From NCBI GenBank assembly GCA_964598485.1, contig CAZRCD010000005.1, positions 62,001 to 126,000 of the forward strand: a stretch of 64,000 nt of DNA, written 5' to 3'. Positions 46,926 through 55,826 of this stretch are shown here, in pieces (within the stretch, counting starts at the first letter, position 1; each line of letters opens with the position of its first letter). This stretch comes from SOJA01 sp964598485 (GTDB lineage Archaea > Thermoproteota > Bathyarchaeia > Bathyarchaeales > Bathycorpusculaceae). The notes beneath the pieces are model-generated. The model worked only from the letters and a program-made list of their open reading frames with translations. It was not told the DNA's origin and did not search any database. The position numbers and the translations under genes are program-made.

Positions 46926-47582
46926 TTATTTTCCTCCTTTGGTTTTCTTGGTTGTTTTACGCTTAGCTCTTGCTTTCTTCGTTTTAGGCTTCTCTTCTTT
47001 TTTAGTTTCTTCGGTTTTCTTTTTTCTCGTTCTCTTCGCTTTTTTGGGTTTTTTCGGTTTTTCTTCTACTTTCTTTTCCGCTGGCTTTCTAACTACTCTC
47101 GTCTTTCTTCTTTTTGGTTTCTTTTTTGGTACTTTCTCTTCTACAGCTTCTTTCATTTCAGCAATCTCTTCTGAAGGAGGTTTCTCTGCAACCTCCTCTA
47201 TAATCTCGGGAGCTTTTCTTTTTCTTTCCAGAATTTGCTTTCGCCATTTATCTTCAAGATTTAAGTTTGTTATCATGACCTTTGAAGGGTGTACGGGAAC
47301 GAGTATTGTTGTTCCGTCAACTTTTTCTCGCGTTAGCCCTTCAACGTAAATTCTATATTTTTTCCTGTCTATTCGGGTAACCTTTCCTTCAAATCCTTTG
47401 TGGTCCCCTCGCATTATGCGGACTGCATCTCCGCTTCTAACTGGTAAGGCTCGCACCCCACGTGAGGCTCTCAGCTCTGGTGAAAGGGGTGCTGCAAAAT
47501 GTTTGTAGCGTATATGGTCTGGTGCTTGGAAGAGCATTTTTCTCTGTTTCGTTGGCTTCCTTACAGGTTTTATTGCTTGCAT
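46926..47582 (-). CDS. rpl24: Ribosomal protein L24 with long Lys/Glu-rich tail
   Basis: The first 120 residues are a normal archaeal L24 with a KOW motif (RSGDAVRIMRGDHKGFEGKV). The last 95 or so residues are almost only Lys, Glu, Pro and Arg (for example VEEKPKKPKKAKRTRKKK), nearly doubling the usual length of about 120. The extension may bind rRNA or neighbouring proteins; it resembles charged tails seen in some TACK archaea. Confidence 0.93.
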   Translation of the reverse strand: MQAIKPVRKPTKQRKMLFQAPDHIRYKHFAAPLSPELRASRGVRALPVRSGDAVRIMRGDHKGFEGKVTRIDRKKYRIYVEGLTREKVDGTTILVPVHPSKVMITNLNLEDKWRKQILERKRKAPEIIEEVAEKPPSEEIAEMKEAVEEKVPKKKPKRRKTRVVRKPAEKKVEEKPKKPKKAKRTRKKKTEETKKEEKPKTKKARAKRKTTKKTKGGK

Positions 47583-47592
47583 GTTCTTCCTC

Positions 47593-48033
47593 CTACAATA
47601 TTATGCTTGCGGCACTTGCTATTCTTGGCCATCTTTCAGCAGCCTCCTTTGCCACTGGTCCACGAACTTCCGACCCCTTCATTTCCCCATCCGGAGTTAT
47701 TATTACTGCCGCATTATCTTCGAATTGAATCCATATGCCCTCAGCCCTTCGGTAGGGCTTTCTTTGTCTTACAACTACTGCTTGAAAAACCTTTTTTCTC
47801 ATGTCTGGTGTTCCACGTCTGACTGAAACGGTTATTTTATCGCCTATTGCAGCTGATGGAACACGTCGTAGACGTCCTTTATAACCTATGACTTGGATCA
47901 GCCTTATTTCTTTGGCTCCAGAGTTATCTGCACATTTTAGGACTGCGCCACAGGGCAATCCTCTTGAGATTTTTGGTTTTTGGCCAATCATCCCTTTGGC
48001 AATAAACGCTCTCATTCTTGCCCTTGCAGCCAT
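47593..48033 (-). CDS. rpl14: Ribosomal protein L14
   Basis: The 146-residue protein, from ATG 48033 after the rps17 stop, contains ISRGLPCGAVLKCADNSGAK and VVVRQRKPYRRAEGIWIQFE, L14 motifs. The frame is open to 48066, but that start would lie inside rps17. It sits near the factor-binding site of the large subunit. Confidence 0.95.
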   Translation of the reverse strand: MAARARMRAFIAKGMIGQKPKISRGLPCGAVLKCADNSGAKEIRLIQVIGYKGRLRRVPSAAIGDKITVSVRRGTPDMRKKVFQAVVVRQRKPYRRAEGIWIQFEDNAAVIITPDGEMKGSEVRGPVAKEAAERWPRIASAASIIL

Positions 48034-48034
48034 T

Positions 48035-48358
48035 TCACTTCTCCTCCAGTTTTTCAACGACGACAAATGAGACTGTTTTGCTTATCGGGCGGCATTCAGC
48101 TATTTTTACGCGGTTTTCTTCTTTTGCGTTTATGCACGGTGGGTTGTGACATGCGATGCGGCTGTGTCTTCTCTCATACCTCTTAAACTTTGGAACATAA
48201 TAAAGATAGTCACGTTTGACTGTGACTGTTTTATCCATTTTTGCGCTGACAACTACACCTTCTAAGACGCGTCCCCTTGTTGAGAGGTCTCCGTGGAAGG
48301 GACAGTTTCTATCGTTACATGTTTTCTTAGGCTTTTTGAAGGCTAGTGACGTTACCAT
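48035..48358 (-). CDS. rps17: Ribosomal protein S17
   Basis: The 107-residue OB-fold protein contains CPFHGDLSTRGRVLEGVVVS, KTVTVKRDYLYYVPKFKRYE and HNPPCINAKEENRVKIAECR, typical of archaeal S17/S11e. It overlaps the RNase P subunit gene by 7 nt. Confidence 0.95.
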   Translation of the reverse strand: MVTSLAFKKPKKTCNDRNCPFHGDLSTRGRVLEGVVVSAKMDKTVTVKRDYLYYVPKFKRYERRHSRIACHNPPCINAKEENRVKIAECRPISKTVSFVVVEKLEEK

Positions 48359-48633
48359 AGCCTCCTAATACGTTTTTTGAGACGATCTTCTGGTCGTCTC
48401 ACAAGCAGTTTACCATCAATTTCAACAATTGTTCCGTCCGAAAATTTGAAGTTAAAAACAGCTGAATCTTTTATGATTCTTTTTCGTTCTCCCTTATGTA
48501 GAATTACAAACGTGTTTCGTGTTTCATTTATAATCCTACCAGAGATTCCCACATATCCTTGATGCCTGCTTTTTGCAACTTTAGCTTCGGTTCCGATGAA
48601 TTCGGAGCTTATTATGTTTGGCATTACCTTCAT
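48352..48633 (-). CDS. rnp1: RNase P protein component 1 (Rpp29/Pop4)
   Basis: The 93-residue protein shows the Rpp29 pattern IISSEFIGTEAKVAKSRHQG, YVGISGRIINETRNTFVILH and KDSAVFNFKFSDGTIVEIDG. It helps RNase P process tRNA 5' ends. The gene is inside the ribosomal operon between rpl29 and rps17, its standard archaeal place. Confidence 0.94.
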   Translation of the reverse strand: MKVMPNIISSEFIGTEAKVAKSRHQGYVGISGRIINETRNTFVILHKGERKRIIKDSAVFNFKFSDGTIVEIDGKLLVRRPEDRLKKRIRRLW

Positions 48634-48869
48634 TTCTTTTTCTTCCCCTTAATCTTCTCTTCTGCAAGTCCAAGTTTTTTTTCGTGTTCAATAGTTAGTA
48701 TTCGAGCAATTGTTTTGCGCAGCTCCTTTATCCTAGCTGGATTCTCTACTGTTCCCCCTGCCTTTACCATGGTTCTTAATCTTAGAAGCTCTGTTCTAAG
48801 CTCGTTTAATCTTTTCACTCGCGCTTCAGAAGACATGTCACGTATTTCCTTGACCCGCAATATTGGCAT
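48630..48869 (-). CDS. rpl29: Ribosomal protein L29
   Basis: The 79-residue helical protein has LRVKEIRDMSSEARVKRLNE and ELRKTIARILTIEHEKKLG. It lies near the nascent chain exit and binds SRP. Start and stop overlap rps3 and rnp1 neighbours tightly. Confidence 0.94.
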   Translation of the reverse strand: MPILRVKEIRDMSSEARVKRLNELRTELLRLRTMVKAGGTVENPARIKELRKTIARILTIEHEKKLGLAEEKIKGKKKK

Positions 48870-49553
48870 TTACTTGGCTGCCTCCTCTCCGCTTGTTTCT
48901 TTAGGTTCTTCTTCAGTTTTTTCTCCAGATGTTCCTTCCGCCGTTTTTTCCTCCGGAAGACTTTCAGCCACTTTGGTTTTACCTGGGAATTCTGCATCTG
49001 GGGGCATTATCCTAACTTTCACGCCAAGCATACCTGCCTTTAGTTGAACGTGAACTACGGCTTTTCGCATGTATTTTAATGCTATGTCTCCACATGTCGG
49101 TAAGTATCCAGTTTTGAATTTTTCATATCTTGATCTATCGGTTCTCAGCTTCCCACTTATGGTTATTTCCACGCCAAGGGCTCCAGCTTCCATAACTCGG
49201 TTGAGTGCCCAGTATCCTGAGCGTCTAAAATGTATGCCTCTCTGTAGGGCTGATGCTATGCGTGACGCAACAACATAAGCGTTCAGTTCTGGAATCTCCA
49301 TTTCAGAAACAGAAATTTGAGGGTTTGGAACATTGAATTTCTCTTCTAAAATTCTTGCGAGTTCTCTTATTGTTCCCCCGCCTCGACCTATTACTAAGCC
49401 TGGGCGCATGGCGTAAATCACTATGTGCGTTCCCAATGGGGTTTTTGATATGTTCACTCCGCCGTAACCCGCTTTTTCAAGTTCTTTTTGGAGGAACTCG
49501 TCTATTTCATTCTTTTTCATGGATTCTGATACGAAATGTTTGACAACGGACAT
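48870..49553 (-). CDS. rps3: Ribosomal protein S3
   Basis: The 227-residue protein has the KH domain motif (MRPGLVIGRGGGTIRELARI) and the S3 C-terminal domain (RFRRSGYWALNRVMEAGALG variant, then RYEKFKTGYLPTCGDIALKY). The last 30 residues are acidic and less conserved. It forms part of the mRNA entry channel. It abuts rpl22. Confidence 0.96.
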   Translation of the reverse strand: MSVVKHFVSESMKKNEIDEFLQKELEKAGYGGVNISKTPLGTHIVIYAMRPGLVIGRGGGTIRELARILEEKFNVPNPQISVSEMEIPELNAYVVASRIASALQRGIHFRRSGYWALNRVMEAGALGVEITISGKLRTDRSRYEKFKTGYLPTCGDIALKYMRKAVVHVQLKAGMLGVKVRIMPPDAEFPGKTKVAESLPEEKTAEGTSGEKTEEEPKETSGEEAAK

Positions 49554-50041
49554 TATGCTTCCTCTCTTGTTTCTGGTTGTTCTTCTAGGGCTACTTCAAT
49601 GTGGCATAGGGTTTCGAATTTTGGACTGCTTCTTCCAAAGGCTCTTTGCATGTATCCCTTAATCTTCATGCCGGGATATGCTGACGCGTGAATTATGCGT
49701 AATCTTTCGGTGTCTAAGCCTTTATATTCGCCGTTGGCTTCCGCTCCTTCAAGTATTTTTAGAATATGCTTTGCTGTTTTCACTGGGTATCTGCCTGTAA
49801 AAGCCTTTTCTAGTCCGTGGCGGTGTCCACCCTTCTTTTTGAATCTTCTGAAGGGAACAGGTTTCTTCTTGGTCATAACGTCTTTGAGATACCGTTTTGC
49901 TCGAGTGAGCATCATTCCTTTAATTGTTTTGCACACTTCTCGGGCTGATTTAGGGGATACTCTAAGCTCTCGTCCACTTGCCTTAACGGTTTTTTCTGGG
50001 TCTAGTTCTTCTTCTGTTATGGAGTATCCCCATTTTGGCAC
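49553..50041 (-). CDS. rpl22: Ribosomal protein L22
   Basis: With GTG 50041 as start the 162-residue protein begins PKWGYSITEEELDPEKTVKA, the usual archaeal L22 beginning, and has VSPKSAREVCKTIKGMMLTR and the SAYPGMKIKGYMQRAFGRSS loop. The frame is open to 50110, which would add 23 unusual residues. L22 lines the exit tunnel. It is the first gene of the cluster here: rps19 and the rest of the S10 cluster do not precede it. Confidence 0.93.
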   Translation of the reverse strand: MPKWGYSITEEELDPEKTVKASGRELRVSPKSAREVCKTIKGMMLTRAKRYLKDVMTKKKPVPFRRFKKKGGHRHGLEKAFTGRYPVKTAKHILKILEGAEANGEYKGLDTERLRIIHASAYPGMKIKGYMQRAFGRSSPKFETLCHIEVALEEQPETREEA

Positions 50042-50312
50042 TTTATCGTCTCTCCAACTTTGCAATTGAACAGCAGTATGGTGATTTATATGGCTTTCCA
50101 TAATCTCCACTGGTTTTCCATACTCGCTCGCTATTTCCGTTTTCTGAACAATTTTTCCCTATCTATATCTGTGATGTGTTCAAATCCTATTTTCTACAGC
50201 TTGCATGCTTCCTCTCACGACTAGGTCACAAGCTTTTGGAAATTATGAAATATAACGAGCATCAGAAATCATAGCAAAATCAAGAGAGACACTAACGAAA
50301 AGAGAAACATAT

Positions 50313-50333
50313 AAGTTTTTGTTGCAAAAACTT
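50313..50333. promoter_or_regulatory. Hairpin at the promoter of the cohesin gene
   Basis: AAGTTTTTG-TTG-CAAAAACTT is a perfect 9-bp stem with a 3-nt loop, directly after the TATA-like ACATATAAG (50308-50316) and 36 nt before the gene start. It could be an operator or a 5' leader structure. Confidence 0.5.
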
Positions 50334-50368
50334 AAATAAAATCTTGTCATTACAATTTATGATGTAGA

Positions 50369-51025
50369 ATGTTAAGGAAAATTCACATAGCAACTGTCTT
50401 GTCCCTATTGCCATTGTTTGTGTTGTTCGGCATAAGTAACAGCGTTGGATCGACAAACAAAGAACCACTTGATAATTGTCCTATGATTTGCGTTTGTCCT
50501 GGCAAGATAACCGGTGTAGATGTTGGTGAAACTGTTGCTATTCGCGTTATTCTATCCATGGATGTTCAAAATCTATACGGTTTTGACATCGCATTGAAGT
50601 GGGATCCTACAATTCTCGAATACATTAGTCACGTTGTTATGACACCTGTAGAAAGTTATTCAGAGGGAGTCCTTCACGGCCCCATTTTTTCACTGAAAGA
50701 TGAAGTTGACCCATCTGCTGGAACCTACTGGGGTGCATGTTCTTCGATGTCAACTGCTGAGCCATTCAGCGGAAACGGTGCTTTCTTCACCATCACCTTT
50801 GAAGTTCTTTCTGTATCAAATGAACAGCCGTTTCAATTAGTGAGTGCCGCCCTGTCTGACGATGAAGGCCAGACCGTAGATCATCAAGACCCTGAGGAAA
50901 CAGCACCTGAGCTGCCCAACCAACCGTATAGACCACCGCCTGCGCAGATATTAAGACGTCATTATGGCGATGTTCTGTGGTGGCTAAATCAACTACCTAA
51001 TATGCGTCACACGGGCGCGGGCTAA
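50369..51025 (+). CDS. Secreted cohesin-domain protein
   Basis: The 218-residue protein has a signal peptide (residues about 1-27, IATVLSLLPLFVLFGISNS) and a cohesin-like domain at about 40-165 (VGETVAIRVILSMDVQNLYG, FDIALKWDPTILEYISHV, GNGAFFTITFEVLS). Cohesin modules hold extracellular partners with dockerins. There is no C-terminal anchor, and the tail after residue 180 is Pro-rich and unusual, so the gene may be shortened. It is divergent from the ribosomal operon. Confidence 0.7.
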   Translation: MLRKIHIATVLSLLPLFVLFGISNSVGSTNKEPLDNCPMICVCPGKITGVDVGETVAIRVILSMDVQNLYGFDIALKWDPTILEYISHVVMTPVESYSEGVLHGPIFSLKDEVDPSAGTYWGACSSMSTAEPFSGNGAFFTITFEVLSVSNEQPFQLVSAALSDDEGQTVDHQDPEETAPELPNQPYRPPPAQILRRHYGDVLWWLNQLPNMRHTGAG

Positions 51026-51542
51026 TTCCACCATCCATAAGGCCTGACAAGCCTCTTCACTGCCACAACATCACCTTCCTTTTTTTGTGCTTATTGTGCG
51101 TCATCTAGCATTTGGAAATTCCCTAACCACGAAGAATCTGAACAAGCTAAACAAACATTGCAGAACAAACCAACTCAGGAAGTCTCAAACACAAACAAAC
51201 AGAAGAAACAACTTCAAAGCAGGACGAACTCAAAGTGAAAAACCTAGGAGCGCGCGAACCAATGATAACGGCTTTTACCTCCTTGTCAATCTCGACTCTT
51301 CTTGAGTAGGTTAGGAAAACCAGAAGCAAACAAGAAAGAGGAGTTTACGGGCGATGTATTTACGATGTCGCTGAATTGTAGGGTTTTCTATCAATGTGAC
51401 TGGTTTTCAGGCTGTTTCGCATTACCAAACAGTATTGAGCTTTACGTTTTCAAACATAGATTTATGCTGGCAATTTTTCTCCGCAGAATTTGTTAGAGGT
51501 TTGCAAGGATAGGGTTCTCTCCATGGTTCTTATGCTTCAACA
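51026..51542. other. Gene-free stretch
   Basis: The 517 nt hold no reading frame that looks like protein; the short frames (near 51087 and 51147) are Lys/Asn/Gln-rich and on opposite strands over the same bases. I see no repeat or strong hairpin. It may include decayed coding DNA. Confidence 0.5.
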
Positions 51543-52172
51543 TTATTTGGGTTCTAGTATGTTTCCTTTCCACGTTTGTGGATGATAGAGTGGGTGTGCG
51601 GTGCAGAAGGTTATCCCTTCCAGGAATTTTTGCTTGCTCCATTTTTGCGGTTTTGCGTTTTTGGTTGTTGGCATCCACATGAGGTATATGCTAAAAACTT
51701 GTCCTTTGTGCTTCGTTTTATGCAGTACCTTAATCGAGTCTAGGGTTTTAAAGCCTAACTTTTCCATTTGCCATTTCATAAACCATGGGCTCCAATGGTC
51801 TTCTAAGGTTATTGTTGCGAAGCCAGCAGCATCCCTTTCACTTTTTATCATGTCTTGTAAAAGCCGTTTTCCAAAGTTGTGGCCCTTCGCCTTTCTCAAA
51901 ACCTAGATACAATTCATCACAATTACATTATCACCCATTATCGGATAATAGGAAACTTCTGCAGGTGCATACTCTATTTGGCCAACAATCTCCCCGTCAA
52001 AAATCAACAATTTTTTGTGAAACCCTTTCGGGATAGCTTTCTCCAAATATTCTTGTCTTTTCTTATATCGTCTAAATGGACCTACTAGACACCTGTAAAC
52101 ATATTTTTCATATTCGCTGACTTCAGTGATGTCAATAATTTTGGTTTGAGAGACACTCTTCATTTTGTTCAT
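51543..52172 (-). pseudogene. GNAT acetyltransferase interrupted by one in-frame TAG
   Basis: Two pieces in the same frame, 51903-52172 (89 residues, with GFHKKLLIFDGEIVGQIEYA and DNVIVMNCI) and 51543-51899 (with RKAKGHNFGKRLLQDMIKSE, the acetyl-CoA motif), are separated by a single TAG at 51903-51905 (MNCI-stop-VLRKAKG). Related proteins often have Trp here (CIWV), so TGG to TAG is a one-base change. It is either a recent pseudogene or a read-through/pyrrolysine gene; TAG ends several ribosomal genes here, so a pseudogene is more likely. Confidence 0.75.
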
Positions 52173-52307
52173 GCTTAGCTCATCTGACTGATAAAATTTC
52201 TACATAACGCTTCACATGAACACAAGTTGTCTCAGTTTCATTTACGTTGCGTCTGTGTTTAACTTGTAAGGTCAGATGCTCAATGTCAAAAAGGAGAATT
52301 ACCGAGC

Positions 52308-52838
52308 CTATGGTGAACTCTGTTCTGAAAATATGCTGAACAATTCAGGATGAACCACATAGACAATTACGGAAATGACAACGAGTATCATGAGAAAAAG
52401 GGATTTCTCTATGATTGAACCTGTTCTTATTCCGCCTTTTACTCTTGCCTTGCTGAAAGGTTGTAGCCATTTTATTCCAGTTGGGTTAAGCGAGTCTGCA
52501 GCCAAATGTGACACAAAACCTAGGAAAAAACACGCCACAGCCAATGTCTCCCAACCGTAAAAAATCGCAATAACCCAAACAATGGCTGTAGCAATCAAAG
52601 CCGCCAAAAGGCTGTGAACAATTCCTCTATGCCTAATGAACTTGCCAATACCTCTGGATGTCCGCCTGAACAAGTAAGACTGTCTGGCTAGGAAGCCTCT
52701 AGGATGGTCAATGTCAGGCATCAAGCTTCCAAAAACAAGAAGAAACAAAACAATGGGTGCGTCAAAGGGCAATCCCGCAGAATAAGCAATAACGTAGTAG
52801 CATAGCAAAGCGAAAGCCGCATGGGTTGTCCCCATCAT
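52308..52838 (-). CDS. YdjM/DUF457-type membrane-bound metal-dependent hydrolase
   Basis: The 176-residue protein (start ATG 52838, overlapping the previous stop) has four or five membrane helices and the conserved residues of the family: GTTHAAFALL (His near the N terminus), GSLMPDIDHPRG (the D-x-D-H-P motif) and RHRGIVHSLLAAL, GFVSHLAADSLNPTG. Members are predicted metal-dependent phospholipase-like or hydrolase proteins. Function in archaea is unknown. Confidence 0.8.
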   Translation of the reverse strand: MMGTTHAAFALLCYYVIAYSAGLPFDAPIVLFLLVFGSLMPDIDHPRGFLARQSYLFRRTSRGIGKFIRHRGIVHSLLAALIATAIVWVIAIFYGWETLAVACFFLGFVSHLAADSLNPTGIKWLQPFSKARVKGGIRTGSIIEKSLFLMILVVISVIVYVVHPELFSIFSEQSSP

Positions 52839-53044
52839 TTGGATTTTCTCCACAAATCCGAAGCACGACCAACCTTCACAAGCTTCCACTTACCAAAGAA
52901 ACCCTTCTTATAAAAATGGTACAAGCCGCAACGAGTGCATTGCATAATCCGTCTGCCCTTGCCAAAATCAATCTCATACAACTCCAAAAGCGAACCACAA
53001 TCAACACACTTACCCTTGTAAGTCTTACCAGTGTCAGCTTTCAT
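52835..53044 (-). CDS. Zinc-ribbon protein
   Basis: The 69-residue protein has two Cys pairs (GKCVDCGSLLEL and MQCTRCGLYHFY) forming a zinc ribbon, and a basic C-terminal tail. Its stop overlaps the start of the YdjM-like gene, so the two are cotranscribed. The family is not recognised further. Confidence 0.7.
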   Translation of the reverse strand: MKADTGKTYKGKCVDCGSLLELYEIDFGKGRRIMQCTRCGLYHFYKKGFFGKWKLVKVGRASDLWRKSK

Positions 53045-53134
53045 CCGTTAAACACCTTTTATATTTAATATGAACTTTTTGTGTTTAAGGCTTGTTAAAC
53101 TTCAAAAATAAAGAGGGAAAAATATGAGGTTTGG

Positions 53135-53773
53135 TTATGGAGGAGGAGGTGGAGGTTGAGGTGTTACGGGTTGCTGAGCGGCTGTTGCCTTAATCGAGAA
53201 GAATCCTACAGCAATCAATATCCAAGCAATCCAGATGAGTATGAAACCTATCACGATTATTGTCAAAATAGCCCCTATCAACCACAGTAGCCCTGCTGTC
53301 CCGAAAATTTTCTCTCCAGATTTCATGGAAAGTGTAGACAATGATTTTCTTAAGAATATAGCCGTAATGATAAAGAATACGAAGAGCACAATGAAAGCTA
53401 CCAAGATGCCTATAACAATAGGCCCAACTAAAGCCCAAAAAGCATTCCAGTCTGTGATGTTTTGTTGAACTTGCATCGCCCATTCAGTCCAATCGCTGAT
53501 ACCTAAGGTGGAAATTGCCGTGAGAACCGTCATCACAAGGACAGCTACGAAAAATACTCCTCCTATTATGGCTGCGATAAATCCATAAAGGGCGTTGTTG
53601 AATATTCCTCCTTCATTGTAGTGATCTGACAAGCCTTTCAAAGCTATTGATACAAGTATTACTCCGATGAGACTCAATAAGCCCACGTAATTTGACCCAA
53701 AGAAGCCTAAGGAACCAATGACAACCAATATCGCTCCTACACCGCCCAAAGTTTTGCTCGATTCTAAAGTCAT
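53135..53773 (-). CDS. DUF996 membrane protein
   Basis: The 212-residue protein has five or six membrane helices, starts ESSKTLGGVGAILVVIGSLG (the typical DUF996 start) and ends in a Pro-rich tail (QPVTPQPPPPPP). Function unknown. An AT-rich TATA-like box (TTTATTTAAATAG on the minus strand, near 53810) and GAGGTC precede the start. Confidence 0.8.
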   Translation of the reverse strand: MTLESSKTLGGVGAILVVIGSLGFFGSNYVGLLSLIGVILVSIALKGLSDHYNEGGIFNNALYGFIAAIIGGVFFVAVLVMTVLTAISTLGISDWTEWAMQVQQNITDWNAFWALVGPIVIGILVAFIVLFVFFIITAIFLRKSLSTLSMKSGEKIFGTAGLLWLIGAILTIIVIGFILIWIAWILIAVGFFSIKATAAQQPVTPQPPPPPP

Positions 53774-53840
53774 AAGATAAGACCTCGCAAAACGATTTGC
53801 AGCTATTTAAATAAAAGCTTTTCTGCAGTGTTTAGGATGG

Positions 53841-54005
53841 CTATGGTGGAACTCTGGCTGCTTGTTTCTGTAAGTAATTATAAAGCTCCTTTGCATAGTT
53901 TGCAATACTGTCAATGCGCTTTGCTAACTCCTCAACCTTAACCTCAAGCCTAACGACTCTCTCACGAAGCTCAGTAACCTCTTTCTTAAGATCTTCTTCA
54001 GGCAT
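53841..54005 (-). CDS. Small coiled-coil protein
   Basis: ATG 54005 to TAG 53841 encodes 54 residues with a clear heptad pattern (LKKEVTELRERVVRLEVKVE, LAKRIDSIANYAKELYNYL). It is a likely dimeric coiled coil of unknown role. It lies between DUF996 and the divergent tetraether synthase gene. Confidence 0.6.
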   Translation of the reverse strand: MPEEDLKKEVTELRERVVRLEVKVEELAKRIDSIANYAKELYNYLQKQAARVPP

Positions 54006-54098
54006 ACAGATCGCTCACCAGTTAATGTTTTCTTATGAGTAGAAATATTAATAGCTTCTGTGCTTACCTAATATTCAAAACTTGGGAAGCCTGTTGGA

Positions 54099-55628
54099 AT
54101 GTCTAAGCCTCAAGTGTTCAACAAATTTGAGACGTACTCTGCAAGCATATGCCCTGAATGCCAGAGAAAAATACCTATGAGAATTTATGAGGAAAACGGC
54201 GTAATCTACTTGGAAAAGACTTGTCCTGAACATGGAAAGTTTGAGGATGTTTACTGGGGAGACGCTGAACTTTACAAGTGGTTTTATGAAAACTGGTACA
54301 ATGCCAAATATGCAGGCAGCGGCTTAGAAAATCCCCACACTAAAGTAGTTAACGGATGCCCTTTTGACTGTGGATTGTGTCCGCAGCATAAGACGCATAC
54401 TGTTTTAGGTATAATAGACGTGACAAACAGATGCAACATGGCGTGTCCAATCTGTTTTGCCTACGCTGGAACTGCAAACTACGTTTATGAACCTTCTTAC
54501 GAGCAGATTGTTGACATGATCAAATTGTTCAGAGCTAACAAACCGTGGGCATGTAACGCCCTTCAGTTCAGCGGTGGAGAACCAACCCTGAGAAACGACT
54601 TACCAGACTTAATCAAAGAAGCAAAGAAAGCGGGGATAAGTCACGTGGAAGTTAACACTAATGGCTTGCGTCTTGCAGAAGACATAGAATACTTCAAGAA
54701 GATTTGCGACGCTGGAATGGACACTCTTTATCTTACGTTTGACGGTTTAAGAGAAGAAATCCATAGGAAACTCAGAGCAAGAACCGACCTTGTCCCAATA
54801 AAGCAAAAGGTTATTGAGAACGCAAGAAAAATAGGCTTAAGCTCAGTGGTTTTGGTGGTTACTTTAGCAAAGGGCGTGAATGATAAGGATTTAGGAGACA
54901 TAGTTCAGTACGCTGTTGAAAATCATGATGTCGTTAGATGCGTTAACATTCAGCCTATTTCAATGGCTGGAAGAGCAAGAAAAGAGGAGATGAGGAAACT
55001 CCGCATTACAATACCAGACGCGCTTAAGCTAATAGAGGAACAGACAAACGGAGCCGTGACAAAGTGGGATTGGAGACCTGTCAACTGGCCTCTTCCAGTA
55101 TCTAAGGGAATGGAAATAATAAAGAACAAAACTTATCCAGAGTTCACGATGCATCCCATGTGCGGAGCAGCAACATTCATAATCATTGACAAAGACGGCT
55201 CTTACAAACCTATAACCAAATACGTTGATGTTGACAAGTTTGCACAGATTTTCTGGGACATATACTATTCAGGCGTCAAAGGCAAAAAGACAATGGCAAA
55301 GATGAAGTTGCTGAAGCTTCTGCCCATGGTTAAGTCTGATCTTGTTAGAAGCTTGATTAAGAATGTGATAACGAAAGGAAGCTACGAGGCTCTGGGAGAT
55401 CTCATGCGTAGGGTTATCATGCTTGGGATAATGCATTTCCAAGACGTGTGGAATCTTGACTTGGATAGAGTTCAAAGATGCGCAATTCACTACGCCACAC
55501 CCGACGGAAAAATAAGATCATTCTGCACCTACAACAGCATATACAGAAACGACGTTGAAAAGCAGTTCGCCATTCCAATTAAAGAATGGACCAGCAAAAT
55601 GGGAAAGAAAATCAGCGAAACAGCATAA
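54099..55628 (+). CDS. tes: Tetraether lipid synthase (radical SAM)
   Basis: The 509-residue protein has the radical SAM motif CNMACPIC (CxxxCxxC near 112-119), a preceding cysteine cluster NGCPFDCGLCPQHKTHT and an N-terminal CPECQRK/CPEHGK pair, the pattern of tetraether synthases (MJ0619-type). These enzymes join two archaeol-type lipids by carbon-carbon bonds into membrane-spanning tetraethers. IDVTNRCNM and FSGGEPTLRNDLP support SAM binding. It stands alone with its own promoter region. Size fits the family (about 500-560). Confidence 0.8.
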   Translation: MSKPQVFNKFETYSASICPECQRKIPMRIYEENGVIYLEKTCPEHGKFEDVYWGDAELYKWFYENWYNAKYAGSGLENPHTKVVNGCPFDCGLCPQHKTHTVLGIIDVTNRCNMACPICFAYAGTANYVYEPSYEQIVDMIKLFRANKPWACNALQFSGGEPTLRNDLPDLIKEAKKAGISHVEVNTNGLRLAEDIEYFKKICDAGMDTLYLTFDGLREEIHRKLRARTDLVPIKQKVIENARKIGLSSVVLVVTLAKGVNDKDLGDIVQYAVENHDVVRCVNIQPISMAGRARKEEMRKLRITIPDALKLIEEQTNGAVTKWDWRPVNWPLPVSKGMEIIKNKTYPEFTMHPMCGAATFIIIDKDGSYKPITKYVDVDKFAQIFWDIYYSGVKGKKTMAKMKLLKLLPMVKSDLVRSLIKNVITKGSYEALGDLMRRVIMLGIMHFQDVWNLDLDRVQRCAIHYATPDGKIRSFCTYNSIYRNDVEKQFAIPIKEWTSKMGKKISETA

Positions 55629-55681
55629 CTTCTGCAAGCAAGCCCTCAAACATATCCCAAGCCTATTTATAACGGGTGATG

Positions 55682-55826
55682 TTAAGATTCTGAGCATAGA
55701 AGACTATATTCTATTCCTTTTCGAGCTTGGTAGCCCTTATTGAATGGGTGTTTGACCTCTTTCATCTCTGTAATTAAATTTGCGGCTTCAATCATCTCCT
55801 TGGGTGCATAACGCTCAGTTAGCAAA
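55682..55826 (-). pseudogene. Remnant of a cobA 3' end
   Basis: The minus strand encodes LTERYAPKEMIEAANLITEM, then KEVKHPFNKGYQARKGIEY, matching the last 38 residues of the intact CobA at 56501-57031 with several changes. It lacks everything before. It lies on the far side of the dedA gene, so dedA sits between a cobA remnant and the functional cobA. The amount of divergence suggests an old duplication or a copy from a related strain. Confidence 0.8.

Noticed and set aside
51087..51329. Short frames on both strands in the gap after the cohesin gene
   Set aside because: Both are low-complexity, overlap each other and show no start signals or family pattern.
51903..51905. Genome-wide recoding of TAG as pyrrolysine
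   Set aside because: Several confident host genes (L34e, S8, L5) and viral genes end in TAG at the right place; L5 would run far out of its family length if TAG were read.
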